Positions 36,510-48,155 of a stretch of 64,000 bases of DNA are shown here, piece after piece (within the stretch, counting starts at the first letter, position 1; every line of letters begins with the position of its first letter). The notes under the pieces are model-generated. The model did no database searches and was not told the origin of the DNA. It saw nothing but the letters and a program-made list of their open reading frames with translations. A program made the position numbers and the translations under genes. The DNA comes from Pollutimonas harenae (GTDB lineage Bacteria; Pseudomonadota; Gammaproteobacteria; Burkholderiales; Burkholderiaceae_B), in NCBI RefSeq assembly GCF_004153685.1, contig NZ_SDQD01000002.1, positions 868,001-932,000 on the forward strand. The letters are read 5' to 3'.

Positions 36510-36890
36510 ATGAGCACCATCGAATTGAACAAAGACACCTTTCAGGCGGCTATCCAAGACAGCAAGCCTCTGATTGTGGATTTCTGGGCGCCGTGGTGCG
36601 GGCCTTGCCGCAATTTCGCTCCTGTCTTCGAAGAAGCTTCCGAGCAGCACGAAGACCTTGTATTCGCCAAGGTCAATACCGAAGAAGAGCAAGAGTTGGC
36701 TACCGGCCTGAAGATACGCTCGATCCCCACCCTGATGGTGTTCCGCGAACAAGTCCTGCTGTTTTCACAAGCGGGCGCCTTGTCACCGGCCCAGCTTCAG
36801 GACCTGATCGAACAGGTCAAAGCAGTAGATATGGAAAAAGTGCATGCTGAAATTGCCGCCCAGCAAAACGGCGCCGGACAAAGCAACTAG
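36510..36890 (+). CDS. Thioredoxin family protein
   Basis: A 126-residue thioredoxin fold with the classical WCGPC active site (Cys30 and Cys33) and the cis-proline in RSIPTLMVF. No signal peptide, so it works in the cytosol as a disulfide reductase or exchange partner. The C-terminal 20 residues extend past the fold (KVHAEIAAQQNGAGQSN). TrxA and TrxC are the main alternatives; it lacks the TrxC N-terminal zinc finger. Confidence 0.93.
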   Translation: MSTIELNKDTFQAAIQDSKPLIVDFWAPWCGPCRNFAPVFEEASEQHEDLVFAKVNTEEEQELATGLKIRSIPTLMVFREQVLLFSQAGALSPAQLQDLIEQVKAVDMEKVHAEIAAQQNGAGQSN

Positions 36891-36931
36891 CGCTTTCAGC
36901 GACGCTTTGAATTGACGCGGCCTGGCTGCAA

Positions 36932-37534
36932 TCAGTCACCTGATTCTTCGTCGGCCGGCCGCCACAAACCCTGGCCTCGCGTCAGGTTAACGAACTGTTC
37001 TGCCATGGCGGCTTCATTCTGTCGCGGCAAGACCAACAGCCAACGCACGCCCTCGGTGTCAAACGATTCCTGGGCCACACGCGCCCCGTGCGTAGCCAGG
37101 CGAGACTGCACGATGGCCATATCGCCAAAGCGACAATGGCACTCTACCCGCAGCTCATCCACCAACTCGATTTTCTGTGCCAGGCGCAGGCATTGAGCGG
37201 CCACGCCACCGTAGGCACGTATCAGGCCACCCGGACCGAGCTTGATACCACCGAACCATCGCACGACCAGCACAGCAACGCGATCACACTGCTGGCCGTC
37301 TATGGCCTGAAGTATGGGACGGCCTGCCGTACCGCCCGGTTCGCCATCATCGTTGAAACGATACTCCGAACCTATTCGGTAGGCCCAGCAATTGTGCGTA
37401 GCGTCTGTAACACCGTGCTCAGCAAAAAACGCCAAAGCCTGGGCGGGATTATCCACTTTGTCGGCCAAAGCGATGAACCGGCTTTTCTTGATGTCTTCCT
37501 GGTAGGTGGCCAGGCCGCTCAGAGTGCTTGGCAT
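36932..37534 (-). CDS. yigZ: YigZ/IMPACT family protein
   Basis: A 200-residue protein with the IMPACT (UPF0029) N-terminal domain, signature DDGEPGGTAGRPIL and VVRWFGGIKLGPGGLIRAY, plus the C-terminal DUF1949 domain. The eukaryotic relative IMPACT modulates translation control; the bacterial role is unsettled. It lies 19 nt after the ABC-F gene on the same strand, so the two are probably co-transcribed, both being translation-linked. Confidence 0.93.
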   Translation of the reverse strand: MPSTLSGLATYQEDIKKSRFIALADKVDNPAQALAFFAEHGVTDATHNCWAYRIGSEYRFNDDGEPGGTAGRPILQAIDGQQCDRVAVLVVRWFGGIKLGPGGLIRAYGGVAAQCLRLAQKIELVDELRVECHCRFGDMAIVQSRLATHGARVAQESFDTEGVRWLLVLPRQNEAAMAEQFVNLTRGQGLWRPADEESGD

Positions 37535-37553
37535 GGCATCAGAACAGGCTTAA

Positions 37554-39155
37554 TCAGGCTTCGATACCGCGCGAAGACAGGTATTCGTCGTAAGTGCCGT
37601 GGTAGTCGACGACTTCGCCGCCAGGCATGATTTCGAGTATGCGGGTTGCCAGACCGGAGACAAATTCCCGGTCGTGCGATACAAAGAACAGCGTGCCTGC
37701 ATAAAGCTCAAGGGCAAATTGCAACGACTCGATCGACTCCATATCGAGGTGGTTGGTGGGCTCATCAAGCAACATGACATTATGACGGCCTAGCATCAGG
37801 CGACCAAAACTCATGCGATTCTTTTCACCACCAGACAGCACGTTGACTTCCTTGCTGATTTCGTCGCCAGAGAACAACAGGCGGCCCAACACAGAGCGCA
37901 TGGACTGGTCGTCATCACCGGCCTGACGATAGTCGCCCAACCAGTCAAACAGGTTTTTATCCGACTCGAACTGATCGGACACATCCTGTGCCATATAACC
38001 CAGGTCGGCACTATCGGACCACTTCACGCTGCCGGTATCAGGGGCGAGGTTACCCGCCAGCATGCGCAGCAAGGTGGTTTTACCGACCCCGTTGGCACCG
38101 ACGATCGCTACCTTTTGGCCGGCTTCGACCATGGCGGAAAAAGGCTTGATGACCTGATGGTCGTAGGACTTGCTGATGCCATCTACAGTGACAGCGAGCC
38201 GGTGCAGGACTTTGTTCTGTTCAAAGCGAATATAGGGATTCTGCCGGGACGAAGGCTTGACTTCGACAGCGCTGGCCTTGATGCGGTCAATCTGCTTGAG
38301 TCGGGACGTAGCCTGCCTGGCCTTGGATTTATTGGCCGCAAAGCGCCGCACAAAATCCTGCAACTCGGCAACGCGTTCCTTGGCCTTGGCATTAGCTGCG
38401 CTTTGACGCTCGCGCGCCTGGGTGGAGGCCAGCATGTAGTCGTCGTAATTGCCTGGATAGACGCGCAACTCGCGGTAGTCCAGGTCGGCCATGTGCGTAC
38501 ATACCTGATTCAGGAAGTGACGATCGTGACTGATGATGATCATCGTGCTTTGATAGCTGTTGATCACATCTTCCAGCCAGCGGATCGTATTGATGTCCAG
38601 GTTGTTGGTGGGCTCGTCGAGCAGCAACACATCGGGATTCGAGAACAGAGCCTGGGCAAGCAACACGCGCAGCTTCCAGCCAGGAGCGATTTCGCGCATG
38701 GGTTGCTCATGCTGCTCTACAGGAATTTCCAGGCCCAGCAGCAATTCTCCGGCACGCGCCTCGGCAGTGTAGCCGTCGTACTCGGCGAACTTGGCTTCGA
38801 GATTGGCCGCGTGCATGTAGTCGTCTTCAGTCGAATCGGGGTTGGCATAGATGGCGTCACGCTCGGCCATTACCTGCCACATTTCCTCGTGACCCATCAT
38901 GACTACGTCCAATACCCGGGAGTCTTCATAGGCAAACTGATCCTGGCGCAGCTTGCCCAGCCTGACCCCAGGTTCCAGTGACACATTACCCCCAGACGGC
39001 TCCAGGTCACCCCCGATGATTTTCATGAAGGTGGACTTGCCCGAACCATTGGCCCCAATCAGGCCGTAGCGATTGCCTTCGCCAAACTTGACGCTGACAT
39101 TTTCGAACAAAGGTTTGGGACCAAACTGAATAGTAAGATTTGCGGTGGAGATCAC
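37554..39155 (-). CDS. ybiT: ABC-F family ATPase, YbiT-like
   Basis: A 533-residue cytosolic protein with two ABC domains and no membrane segments. Walker A motifs are GANGSGKST and GANGVGKTT. The first signature is replaced by IAPGWKLRV while the second is a normal LSGGEKNRM; this asymmetry is also typical of YbiT. The linker [19 protein letters not shown] is the P-site tRNA interaction motif region. ABC-F proteins bind the ribosomal E site and relieve stalled translation. Confidence 0.93.
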   Translation of the reverse strand: MISTANLTIQFGPKPLFENVSVKFGEGNRYGLIGANGSGKSTFMKIIGGDLEPSGGNVSLEPGVRLGKLRQDQFAYEDSRVLDVVMMGHEEMWQVMAERDAIYANPDSTEDDYMHAANLEAKFAEYDGYTAEARAGELLLGLEIPVEQHEQPMREIAPGWKLRVLLAQALFSNPDVLLLDEPTNNLDINTIRWLEDVINSYQSTMIIISHDRHFLNQVCTHMADLDYRELRVYPGNYDDYMLASTQARERQSAANAKAKERVAELQDFVRRFAANKSKARQATSRLKQIDRIKASAVEVKPSSRQNPYIRFEQNKVLHRLAVTVDGISKSYDHQVIKPFSAMVEAGQKVAIVGANGVGKTTLLRMLAGNLAPDTGSVKWSDSADLGYMAQDVSDQFESDKNLFDWLGDYRQAGDDDQSMRSVLGRLLFSGDEISKEVNVLSGGEKNRMSFGRLMLGRHNVMLLDEPTNHLDMESIESLQFALELYAGTLFFVSHDREFVSGLATRILEIMPGGEVVDYHGTYDEYLSSRGIEA

Positions 39156-39209
39156 AGGGTGCCGTTCACATAAGAAAGGAAAACAACCTGCTAGTTTAAC
39201 AAGCCGCCG

Positions 39210-40157
39210 TTAAAAATGCTCTTCGAGTACCAAATGCGCCATGCCCGGCTCCGTGGCGATACCTACCTTCTTTCCTATGGGCAAAGTGGCTTTGACCTTG
39301 ACATGGCCATAGGGCAAGCCAGTAATGACCGGCACCTTGATGGCCGAGCGCAGCCACGCGACAGTGGACGGAAAGTCATAGCCACCATCGGCGGCGCCTA
39401 GTCGATATTCTGTGAACCTGCCCAATACAATGGCTTTTTGTCGTCCTAGTATGCCCGCATGCAATAGTTGGGTCAGCATACGTTCAATGCGATAGGGATG
39501 TTCGCCTATGTCTTCGAGGAACAGAATACCGCCGCGAATCTTGGGCATGTAAGGCGTACCGACCAGGGAGGCCACCATGGCCAGATTACCGCCCCACAAC
39601 ACGCCACGCGCATCTACCGGGTCGGCATCCTGGGTTTCAAAACTGAGGATTTCAAGCTCTTGATGCATGCTTTCCACAAATAGCGAAGCGGTCAGCTCAT
39701 CGAGTTTTTTAGCACCAAAATCGAAGATTGCGGTTGGGCCGCTATAGCTGACGGCTCCGGTCTTGGCCAACAGCGCCAAATTGAAAGCGGTAAAGTCGCT
39801 CAGGCCCACAAAGATTTTTTCGCTGGCAGCCACCTGCTCCCAGTCTATGAATGGCAGCAGCCGGTTAAGCCCATATCCACCGCGCGTGGCCATGACGATG
39901 GGATGCTTTTGCTTGAGTGAGCGGGCAATGGCAGCCAGACGCTGCTTGTCGGTGCCGGCAAAACGCTCGTGCACGGCCAGAGCCGTGCGATCAACAGCTG
40001 TCTTGAAGCCCAGGTCAGCAAGCCGCTGACGTGCCAGATCGAGCGTGGCGGCATCAGCCACCGCACCCGATGGCGAAATCAGGTAAATTCCGCCAGGCTT
40101 TCTATGCTGGTGTGCGTGGTGTTCATGATGATGATCGTGCTCATGGTGCTGAGTCAT
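39210..40157 (-). CDS. ldcA: LD-carboxypeptidase with histidine-rich N-terminus
   Basis: About 315 residues of the S66 family. The catalytic triad can be placed by motif: Ser120 in VGLSDFT, Glu215 in LFLEDIGE and His285 in LPYGHVKVK. It removes the terminal D-Ala from muropeptide tetrapeptides during recycling in the cytosol; MccF-type self-immunity peptidases are related. Residues 4-18 contain ten histidines before the fold begins, an unusual metal-binding-like tail. ATG 40157 is chosen; the frame extends 69 nt upstream. Confidence 0.9.
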   Translation of the reverse strand: MTQHHEHDHHHEHHAHQHRKPGGIYLISPSGAVADAATLDLARQRLADLGFKTAVDRTALAVHERFAGTDKQRLAAIARSLKQKHPIVMATRGGYGLNRLLPFIDWEQVAASEKIFVGLSDFTAFNLALLAKTGAVSYSGPTAIFDFGAKKLDELTASLFVESMHQELEILSFETQDADPVDARGVLWGGNLAMVASLVGTPYMPKIRGGILFLEDIGEHPYRIERMLTQLLHAGILGRQKAIVLGRFTEYRLGAADGGYDFPSTVAWLRSAIKVPVITGLPYGHVKVKATLPIGKKVGIATEPGMAHLVLEEHF

Positions 40158-40247
40158 GGTTGAACCTGTATTGGAATTAAAGACTTGCCGCAAATAGTAA
40201 TGCATGCGGACTGGCTGCCCTGCCATGCGGGGTATCTGGCGTGGCGT

Positions 40248-41565
<1,318 letters not shown>

Positions 41566-41595
41566 GGAAAGCTCTTGTAATGTGATTCCGGCAGT

Positions 41596-43080
41596 TTAAC
41601 GCGATAGGCCATGCCGCAACAGGCGCCGCAACACACGGGGCACCATGCCAGGCAGGTCTTCGGAGAGTAGCCCGGGGCCGAACAGTCTGGCGGCCTCACC
41701 ATGCAGCCAGACACCCGCTGTTGCGGCATCGAAAGCCTCCATGCCCTGAGCCATGAGACCGGCGATCAGACCCGCCAGCACATCGCCGGTACCACCAGTG
41801 GCCAGATAGGCAGGTGCGTTGCCATTGATGACGGTCCTTCCGTCGGGCGCCGCAATGACCGTATCGGCACCCTTCAAGACCACAATGGCCCCGCTGCTGC
41901 GTGCCGCCTGGCGTGCTCTGTCGAGTTTAGGACCATCAACCGAAAACAGCCGATTGAACTCGCCTTCATGCGGGGTCAGCACACAAGGGCCCGCTATCGC
42001 GGAGAACAAGGCTTGTGGGTCGGAGCTGAATACACTGATGGCATCGGCATCCAGCACGACGGCACGACGGCTGGCCAAAGCCTGCAATGCATGCATGCGC
42101 GTCAGATCCGACACACCTGCTCCGGGTCCCACCACAAGCACATTGATGCGCCCATCGGAGAGAACCTCGTCCAGAGACCCGGATTCGCGCAACGGATACA
42201 CCATGACACTAGTCACGCTGCCAGCATAAACAGACCATGCTGTAGCGGGGGCGGCGATGCTGACCAGTCCTGCTCCGACTCTTGCACAAGCTGTGGCAGC
42301 TAGCCTGGCCGCTCCGGTCATAAGACGCCCGCCGATCACCAGTGCATGCCCGCGTTGGTATTTATGCCCGTCGGGCGTCGGCCACGGATAGCGTTGCAGC
42401 CATAGCTCAGGGCCGTTCTGGAAGACAGAGATGGGTAGCGCAGCCAGCACCGTATCCGGAACACCAATGTCGACCACCTGAATCTCACCGCACAGTTGTC
42501 TACCCGGTAGAAGCATGTGACCGGGTTTCTTGCGAAAAAAAGTGACTGTAATACTAGCCGGTGCAACCAGGCCCAACACCTGTCCTGTGTTGCCGTCAAG
42601 ACCGCTAGGCACGTCGACCGCGCACACCGGAAGCCCACGGTCAGCCAACGCGGCAATGACGGACGCCGCAGCGCCACTTAAGGGACGCGACAAGCCGGCG
42701 CCGAACAGGGCATCAATGACCAAACCCGCCCCATCAAGCAAGGCAGGCGTCAGGGGGTGGATATCATCGTTCCATAACTGGGCATGGTGAGCCGCATCGC
42801 CGGTGAGCAAAGCCTTGTCACCCAACAAGCCCAGGCGTACCGGCCAGCCGGCATCCCGAAGGTGACGGGCTGCTACAAAGCCGTCGCCGCCATTATTACC
42901 AGGCCCGCACAGTATGCTGACAGTCTGGCGCCGCCAACGAGCGCTTACAGCGCTTGCCACTGCCGCGCCTGCCGCTTCCATCAGGGCAATGCCGCTTATC
43001 CCGGCTTGAACGGCTGCTTGATCGGCTTGCGCCATTTGCGCCGTCGTGAGCAGCGCCAGATGATGGTCGGGAGCATTCAT
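41596..43080 (-). CDS. nnr: Bifunctional NAD(P)H-hydrate epimerase/dehydratase
   Basis: A 494-residue Nnr (YjeF) protein. The N-terminal epimerase domain has GPGNNGGDGFVAARHL and DALFGAGLSRPL; the C-terminal ADP-dependent dehydratase domain has VVGPGAGVSD, LTPHEGEFNRL and GTGDVLAGLIAGLMAQG. It repairs damaged NAD(P)H hydrates. ATG 43080 is chosen; the frame continues to 43176 but would enter the divergent ABC transporter gene. Confidence 0.95.
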   Translation of the reverse strand: MNAPDHHLALLTTAQMAQADQAAVQAGISGIALMEAAGAAVASAVSARWRRQTVSILCGPGNNGGDGFVAARHLRDAGWPVRLGLLGDKALLTGDAAHHAQLWNDDIHPLTPALLDGAGLVIDALFGAGLSRPLSGAAASVIAALADRGLPVCAVDVPSGLDGNTGQVLGLVAPASITVTFFRKKPGHMLLPGRQLCGEIQVVDIGVPDTVLAALPISVFQNGPELWLQRYPWPTPDGHKYQRGHALVIGGRLMTGAARLAATACARVGAGLVSIAAPATAWSVYAGSVTSVMVYPLRESGSLDEVLSDGRINVLVVGPGAGVSDLTRMHALQALASRRAVVLDADAISVFSSDPQALFSAIAGPCVLTPHEGEFNRLFSVDGPKLDRARQAARSSGAIVVLKGADTVIAAPDGRTVINGNAPAYLATGGTGDVLAGLIAGLMAQGMEAFDAATAGVWLHGEAARLFGPGLLSEDLPGMVPRVLRRLLRHGLSR

Positions 43081-43165
43081 GATGAAAAATATCCGTTTGA
43101 TATACGATAGCGCAACAAGCAGCTGTGTACTATAGCTCCTGACGCAGAACAGCCGGAATCCATCC

Positions 43166-44092
43166 ATGCCGTCCATTATTACCGTATCGAATCTTGATAA
43201 AACCTATGCTTCAGGTTTTCAGGCGCTTAAAAACGTCAATCTGGACATCCATCGGGGCGAGATTTTTGCCCTGCTGGGCCCCAATGGCGCAGGCAAGACC
43301 ACATTAATCAGCATTATTTGCGGCCTGGCCACCCCCAGTGGCGGCACGGTCACCGCCGATGGGCACGACATCGTCAAGAACTATCGGGCCGCCCGTTCAA
43401 AAATCGGACTGGTACCCCAGGAACTCACGACTGATGCCTTCGAAACCGTTTGGGCCACCGTCAGTTTCAGCCGCGGCTTGTTTGGCAAGCCCGCGAATCC
43501 GGCGCATATAGAAAAAATTCTGCGCCAGCTGTCTTTGTGGAGCAAAAAAGACAACCAGCTAAGAACACTCTCGGGCGGCATGAAACGTCGCGTGCTGATT
43601 GCCAAGGCGCTGTCGCACGAGCCGCAAATCCTGTTTCTGGACGAACCTACGGCAGGAGTGGATGTTTCGCTGCGCAAAGAAATGTGGGAGGTCGTGCGGT
43701 CGCTGCGCGATACGGGCGTCACCGTCATTCTTACCACCCACTACATTGAAGAAGCCGAAGAAATGGCCGACCGTGTCGGTGTGATCAACAACGGTGAAAT
43801 CCTGCTGGTCGAAAAAAAGCAGGAACTCATGCGCAAACTGGGCAAGAAGCAACTGACGCTGCAACTGCACGAGCCCCTACGATCGATTCCACAGAGCCTG
43901 TCTGGCTATCAACTGGATCTGTCCGAGGATGCATGCGAAATCGTCTACACCTACGACACTCAGCACGAGCATAACGACATGGCCGCGCTCTTTAAAGACC
44001 TGAGTCTGGCAGGCATAGCCTTCAAGGACCTGCAAACCAAACAGAGCTCACTTGAAGAAATCTTTGTGAAACTGGTACGGAGCTCAACTTGA
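43166..44092 (+). CDS. ABC transporter ATP-binding protein, YadG-like
   Basis: A 308-residue ATPase with Walker [10 protein letters not shown], signature LSGGMKRRV and Walker [13 protein letters not shown], followed by a C-terminal regulatory extension. It is the type-2 exporter class (YadG, drug or polysaccharide export). The stop overlaps the permease start in the usual TTGA arrangement, so the two are coupled. The exported substrate cannot be inferred. Confidence 0.93.
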   Translation: MPSIITVSNLDKTYASGFQALKNVNLDIHRGEIFALLGPNGAGKTTLISIICGLATPSGGTVTADGHDIVKNYRAARSKIGLVPQELTTDAFETVWATVSFSRGLFGKPANPAHIEKILRQLSLWSKKDNQLRTLSGGMKRRVLIAKALSHEPQILFLDEPTAGVDVSLRKEMWEVVRSLRDTGVTVILTTHYIEEAEEMADRVGVINNGEILLVEKKQELMRKLGKKQLTLQLHEPLRSIPQSLSGYQLDLSEDACEIVYTYDTQHEHNDMAALFKDLSLAGIAFKDLQTKQSSLEEIFVKLVRSST

Positions 44093-44850
44093 ATATTCAC
44101 GCCATGCGCGCCATTTATTTTTTCGAAATGGCTAGAACGTGGCGCACTATGATGCAAAGCATTATTGCGCCGGTTATCTCTACATCGTTGTATTTTGTGG
44201 TGTTTGGCGCAGCCATCGGCCATCGCATCACCGAAGTCAGCGGTGTCAGCTACGGAGCTTTCATCGTACCGGGCCTGATCATGCTGTCGTTGTTGACGCA
44301 AAGCATCTCCAACGCGTCATTTGGTATTTATTTTCCAAAATTCAGCGGCACCATATACGAACTGCTTTCTGCTCCAATATCGTATATGGAAATCACAATC
44401 AGCTATGTCGGCGCTGCTGCCACAAAGTCAATTATTCTGGCAGCCATCATCTTGCTCACCGCCACGTTTTTTGTGCCCTTGCGCATTGATCATCCGGTCT
44501 GGATGCTCTTTTTCCTGGTAATGACCTCCCTTACTTTCAGCTTGTTCGGCTTCATTATCGGCATTTGGGCCGATGGCTTTGAAAAGCTGCAAATCGTTCC
44601 TTTGCTGATCGTCACTCCCCTGACCTTTCTCGGTGGCAGTTTTTACTCCATAGATATGTTGCCGCCCTTCTGGCAAACTGTAACGTTGTTCAACCCAGTG
44701 GTGTATTTGATCAGCGGCTTCCGCTGGAGTTTCTACAGCATCGCTGATGTAAACATATACGTCAGCCTGGGCATGACCCTGTTCTTTCTGGCATTGTGCC
44801 TGGTGCTGATTGCCTGGATCTTCCGCACAGGCTACCGCCTTAAACCCTGA
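44089..44850 (+). CDS. ABC-2 type transporter permease, YadH-like
   Basis: A 253-residue permease with six predicted helices and the ABC-2 motifs [20 protein letters not shown] and [19 protein letters not shown], similar in arrangement to YadH. The start is TTG at 44089, overlapping the ATPase stop; ATG 44104 is an alternative five codons later. It forms the membrane part of the exporter. Confidence 0.92.
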   Translation: MNIHAMRAIYFFEMARTWRTMMQSIIAPVISTSLYFVVFGAAIGHRITEVSGVSYGAFIVPGLIMLSLLTQSISNASFGIYFPKFSGTIYELLSAPISYMEITISYVGAAATKSIILAAIILLTATFFVPLRIDHPVWMLFFLVMTSLTFSLFGFIIGIWADGFEKLQIVPLLIVTPLTFLGGSFYSIDMLPPFWQTVTLFNPVVYLISGFRWSFYSIADVNIYVSLGMTLFFLALCLVLIAWIFRTGYRLKP

Positions 44851-44881
44851 GCCCCACAGCCACTCATCGAGTCATAGATCA

Positions 44882-45778
44882 ATGCCCAAAGCCCAAGCAA
44901 AAGAATTTCACGGTGTTTTTCCTTATCTGGTTTCTCCCGTCAATGACCAAGGCCTGGTCAAGCAGGCCGTTCTGACCCGCCTGTGTCACGATCTGATCGC
45001 CGCGGGCGTGCATGGACTCGCGCCTCTGGGGTCGACCGGCGAGTTTGCTTATTTGAATGCCGATCAACGCTCAGAGGTCGTCCAGACTGTCATCGCTGCA
45101 GCGGCGGGCAAAGTACCCGTGGTGCCGGGGGTAGCCTCCACAACCTTGCGCGATGCGCAAGAACAGACCCGCCGCTACGAAGCCATGGGCGCTGATGGCA
45201 TTCTGGCCATTATGGAAGCATATTTTCCTGTGGACGATGATGGCGTCTATCGGTATTTCAAGGCTATTGCCGAGGCTACCTCGCTGCCCGTGGTCATCTA
45301 TACCAACCCGAACTTCCAGCGCAGCGACCTGAGCGTACCCACGCTCGAAAGGCTCAGCCACATACCCAATATTCGCTATATCAAAGACGCATCCTCGAAT
45401 ACCGGGCGCCTGATGTCCATCATGAACCAGGTCGAAGGCCGCATAGAGGTATTTGCCGCGAGCGCCCACATACCCGCTGCCGTCATGCTCATAGGTGGTA
45501 AAGGCTGGATGGCTGGTCCCGCCTGTGTGGCGCCTCGGCAAAGCGTCAGACTCTACGAGCTTTGCCGGGCCCAAAAGTGGAATGAAGCCTTGGAGCTGCA
45601 ACGAAGCTTATGGCGTTTGAACCAGATATTCGCCAAATACAATCTGGCGGCCTGCATCAAGGGAGGCTTGCTCCTGCAAGGCTACGACGTCGGCGCGCCC
45701 ATAGCACCACAAGCACCGCTGACCGAAGCAGGTCTGGCGGAAGTCGCAGCGGTCTTGCGCAGCATAGGCGCACTTTGA
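44882..45778 (+). CDS. Dihydrodipicolinate synthase family protein (DapA-like aldolase)
   Basis: A 298-residue TIM-barrel aldolase. The Schiff-base lysine is Lys168 in YIKDASS, and the active-site tyrosine is Tyr140 in VIYTNP; the pyruvate-binding [10 protein letters not shown] loop is present. The family includes DapA, N-acetylneuraminate lyase and keto-acid aldolases. With no lysine genes nearby and with divergence from DapA's usual sequence, the pathway is open. ATG 44882 is chosen; the frame extends into the upstream permease gene. Confidence 0.88.
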   Translation: MPKAQAKEFHGVFPYLVSPVNDQGLVKQAVLTRLCHDLIAAGVHGLAPLGSTGEFAYLNADQRSEVVQTVIAAAAGKVPVVPGVASTTLRDAQEQTRRYEAMGADGILAIMEAYFPVDDDGVYRYFKAIAEATSLPVVIYTNPNFQRSDLSVPTLERLSHIPNIRYIKDASSNTGRLMSIMNQVEGRIEVFAASAHIPAAVMLIGGKGWMAGPACVAPRQSVRLYELCRAQKWNEALELQRSLWRLNQIFAKYNLAACIKGGLLLQGYDVGAPIAPQAPLTEAGLAEVAAVLRSIGAL

Positions 45779-45877
45779 ATCTTTCCGTTTCCAGGCCAAG
45801 CGTGAACGCGAAGGCGAAGCGTACGCACTAATAGGCAAGCGACGCAGGCAAAGTGCGCGCTTGCTGTAAAAATGGAA

Positions 45878-46360
45878 TTAATCGCGGAAATTATTGAATT
45901 GGAGAGGCAGATCGACGTCTGACTTGCGCATCAACGCCATGGCGTTCTGCAGGTCATCACGCTTTTTGCCCGATACACGCAGTTTTTCGCCATTGATCTG
46001 CGCCTCGACCTTCAGCTTTGCGGCCTTGAGTTCGGCAATCAGCTTTTTTGAAATAGCTTGCTCGATGCCTTGCCTGATAGTCACCTTGCGGCGTGCCCCA
46101 CCCAGGTTTTCAAGCGGGTCACCCACTTCCATGCACCGTATATCAATGCTGCGTGCAGTCAGGCGGCCACGCAAAATATCAAGCATCTGGTTCAACTGAA
46201 ACACACTGGGTGCGGTTTGCGTCACGACAAAACCATCAAGTTCAAACTTGGCATCCACACCCTTGAAATCGAAGCGCGTGGACAATTCACGGTTTGCCTG
46301 ATCGATCGCATTGCTCAGTTCGTGCTTGTCGACCTCGGAAACCACATCAAATGAAGGCAT
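45878..46360 (-). CDS. yajQ: YajQ family protein (nucleotide/cyclic-di-GMP-binding)
   Basis: A 160-residue YajQ protein, normal length, starting PSFDVVSEVDKHELSNAIDQ with tandem RNP-like folds. Relatives bind nucleotides, some cyclic di-GMP, and influence virulence or phage infection in other bacteria. ATG 46360 is chosen over the frame's earlier start at 46387. It lies 39 nt after the acyl-CoA synthetase gene on the same strand. Confidence 0.94.
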   Translation of the reverse strand: MPSFDVVSEVDKHELSNAIDQANRELSTRFDFKGVDAKFELDGFVVTQTAPSVFQLNQMLDILRGRLTARSIDIRCMEVGDPLENLGGARRKVTIRQGIEQAISKKLIAELKAAKLKVEAQINGEKLRVSGKKRDDLQNAMALMRKSDVDLPLQFNNFRD

Positions 46361-46399
46361 ACATAAATCCTGTAAACAAAAAAACAATAAGAACTCGTC

Positions 46400-48061
46400 C
46401 TATTGGACGGCAGCCGCCTCCAGGGCTTCGGCCTGCTTGCGCAACTCGAACTTCTGTATCTTTCCGGTAGACGTTTTGGGTAGCTCGCAAAACACCACTT
46501 GGCGCGGCACCTTGAAGCTTGCCATATGTTTTTTGCAATGTTCGATGATGGATTCAGGTGTCGCCTGAGCACCATCTTTCAGCTCGATAAAAGCGCAAGG
46601 GGTTTCGCCCCAGCGCTTATCAGAACGCGCAACCACCGCCGCTGCCAATACATCGGGATGCCGGTAAAGGATGTCTTCAACTTCGATGGACGAAATATTT
46701 TCGCCGCCTGAAATAATGATGTCTTTACTGCGATCCTTGATCTTGACATAGCCATCCGGGTCCATGACAGCCAGATCACCACTGTGGAACCAGCCGCCCG
46801 CAAGCGCCTCTTGTGTAGCCTTGGGATTCTTCAGGTAGCCTTTCATGGTGATATTGCCACGGAACATGATTTCACCCATGGTTTCGCCATCGGCCGGCAC
46901 CGGCTGCATGGTATCAGGATCCATGACGGCAATGCCGCGCTCAAGATGATAGGTAACCCCCTGGCGCGCATTCAGGCGGGCACGCTCACCTATGTCGAGA
47001 TCGCCCCAGTTTTGATGCTGGGCGCACACAGTGGCTGGACCATAGGTTTCGGTCAATCCGTAGACGTGCAGCAAATTAAAGCCCATGCGTTCCATGCCTT
47101 CTATCATGGAAGCAGGTGGCGCTGCACCCGCCACCATGGCCTTGACGCCTTGCGGAACACCCTGCTTGATGCTGTCGGGCGCATTGACCAACATGCTGTG
47201 CACGATAGGCGCACCGCAATAATGATCAACACCATGCTCGCGTATGGCATCAAAAATAGCCTGTGCCTCGATGCGACGCAAACATACATTGACCCCGGCG
47301 CGCGCTGCCACCGCCCAGGGAAAGCACCAGCCGTTGCAGTGGAACATGGGTAAGGTCCACAAATACACGGCGTGCTTGGGCATATCCCATTCAAGAATAT
47401 TGGAAATGGCCGCCGTAGCCGCACCACGGTGATGATAGACCACGCCTTTGGGATTGCCAGTGGTGCCGCTGGTGTAGTTCAGGGCGATGGCATCCCATTC
47501 GTTGCCAGGCAGCGACCAGGCGAAATCAGGATCGCCGCCTGCGATGAAATTTTCGTACTCTGAATCGCCTATGGGCTGATTGGATCCGGTATACAAGCTG
47601 TCAGTCGCATCAATAACCTTGATGGGCGCTGACGATGTACGCAGGGCCAAGGCCTTGCTCATGGTTGGCGCAAACTCGGGATCGACAATCACCACTTTGG
47701 CTTCGCCATGATCAAGCATGAATGCCACCATTTTTGGGTCGAGCCGCGTATTGATGGTGTTGAGAACCGCACCGGCCATGGGCACGCCGAAGTGAGCCTC
47801 GACCATGGGCGGAGTATTGGGCAGCATGACGGCAACCGTGTCGCCCTTGCCTATGCCTGATTTGCTCAAGGCGCTGGCAAGCTGCCTGCAACGGCGATAC
47901 AGCTCGGACCAGTTACGGCGCAAGGCCTGTGGACCTGTTCCGTGAACCACCGCCAATTGCTGCGGATAGGTGGCCGCGGAACGTTCGATAAAAGACAGTG
48001 GCGACATCGCCGCGTAGTTGGCGGGCGTTTGCGGTAAGTCCTGGTCGAAAATACTGGTCAT
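46400..48061 (-). CDS. Fatty-acid/acyl-CoA synthetase (AMP-forming)
   Basis: A 553-residue adenylate-forming ligase. Core motifs: YTSGTTGNPKGVVYHHRG (P-loop), VYGLTETYGPATV, WFHSGDLAV and the A10 lysine region KTSTGKIQKFELR. The length and the TLPMFHCNGWCFPW motif resemble the medium-chain AlkK/FadD3-like group. It activates a carboxylic acid with ATP and CoA. The N-terminal MTSIFDQDLP resembles related ligases. The precise acyl substrate is unknown. The gap to 48155 holds nothing recognised. Confidence 0.9.
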   Translation of the reverse strand: MTSIFDQDLPQTPANYAAMSPLSFIERSAATYPQQLAVVHGTGPQALRRNWSELYRRCRQLASALSKSGIGKGDTVAVMLPNTPPMVEAHFGVPMAGAVLNTINTRLDPKMVAFMLDHGEAKVVIVDPEFAPTMSKALALRTSSAPIKVIDATDSLYTGSNQPIGDSEYENFIAGGDPDFAWSLPGNEWDAIALNYTSGTTGNPKGVVYHHRGAATAAISNILEWDMPKHAVYLWTLPMFHCNGWCFPWAVAARAGVNVCLRRIEAQAIFDAIREHGVDHYCGAPIVHSMLVNAPDSIKQGVPQGVKAMVAGAAPPASMIEGMERMGFNLLHVYGLTETYGPATVCAQHQNWGDLDIGERARLNARQGVTYHLERGIAVMDPDTMQPVPADGETMGEIMFRGNITMKGYLKNPKATQEALAGGWFHSGDLAVMDPDGYVKIKDRSKDIIISGGENISSIEVEDILYRHPDVLAAAVVARSDKRWGETPCAFIELKDGAQATPESIIEHCKKHMASFKVPRQVVFCELPKTSTGKIQKFELRKQAEALEAAAVQ

Positions 48062-48155
48062 GAGGTCTCCTTCCTGATGTTATGCCTGCGGCCATGACGA
48101 CTTAAGGTAGTGTACGTGCATGGGCGCTGATGATGACAAAATCATAGCGCCCGCA

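Noticed and set aside
38115-38981. 288-codon plus-strand frame opposite the ABC-F gene
   Set aside because: Antisense shadow of a strongly conserved YbiT-like protein.
45779-45877. Possible terminator or small gene between the DapA-like gene and yajQ
   Set aside because: Several short GCG-rich repeats occur, but no stem with a T-run and no frame with a ribosome site can be supported.
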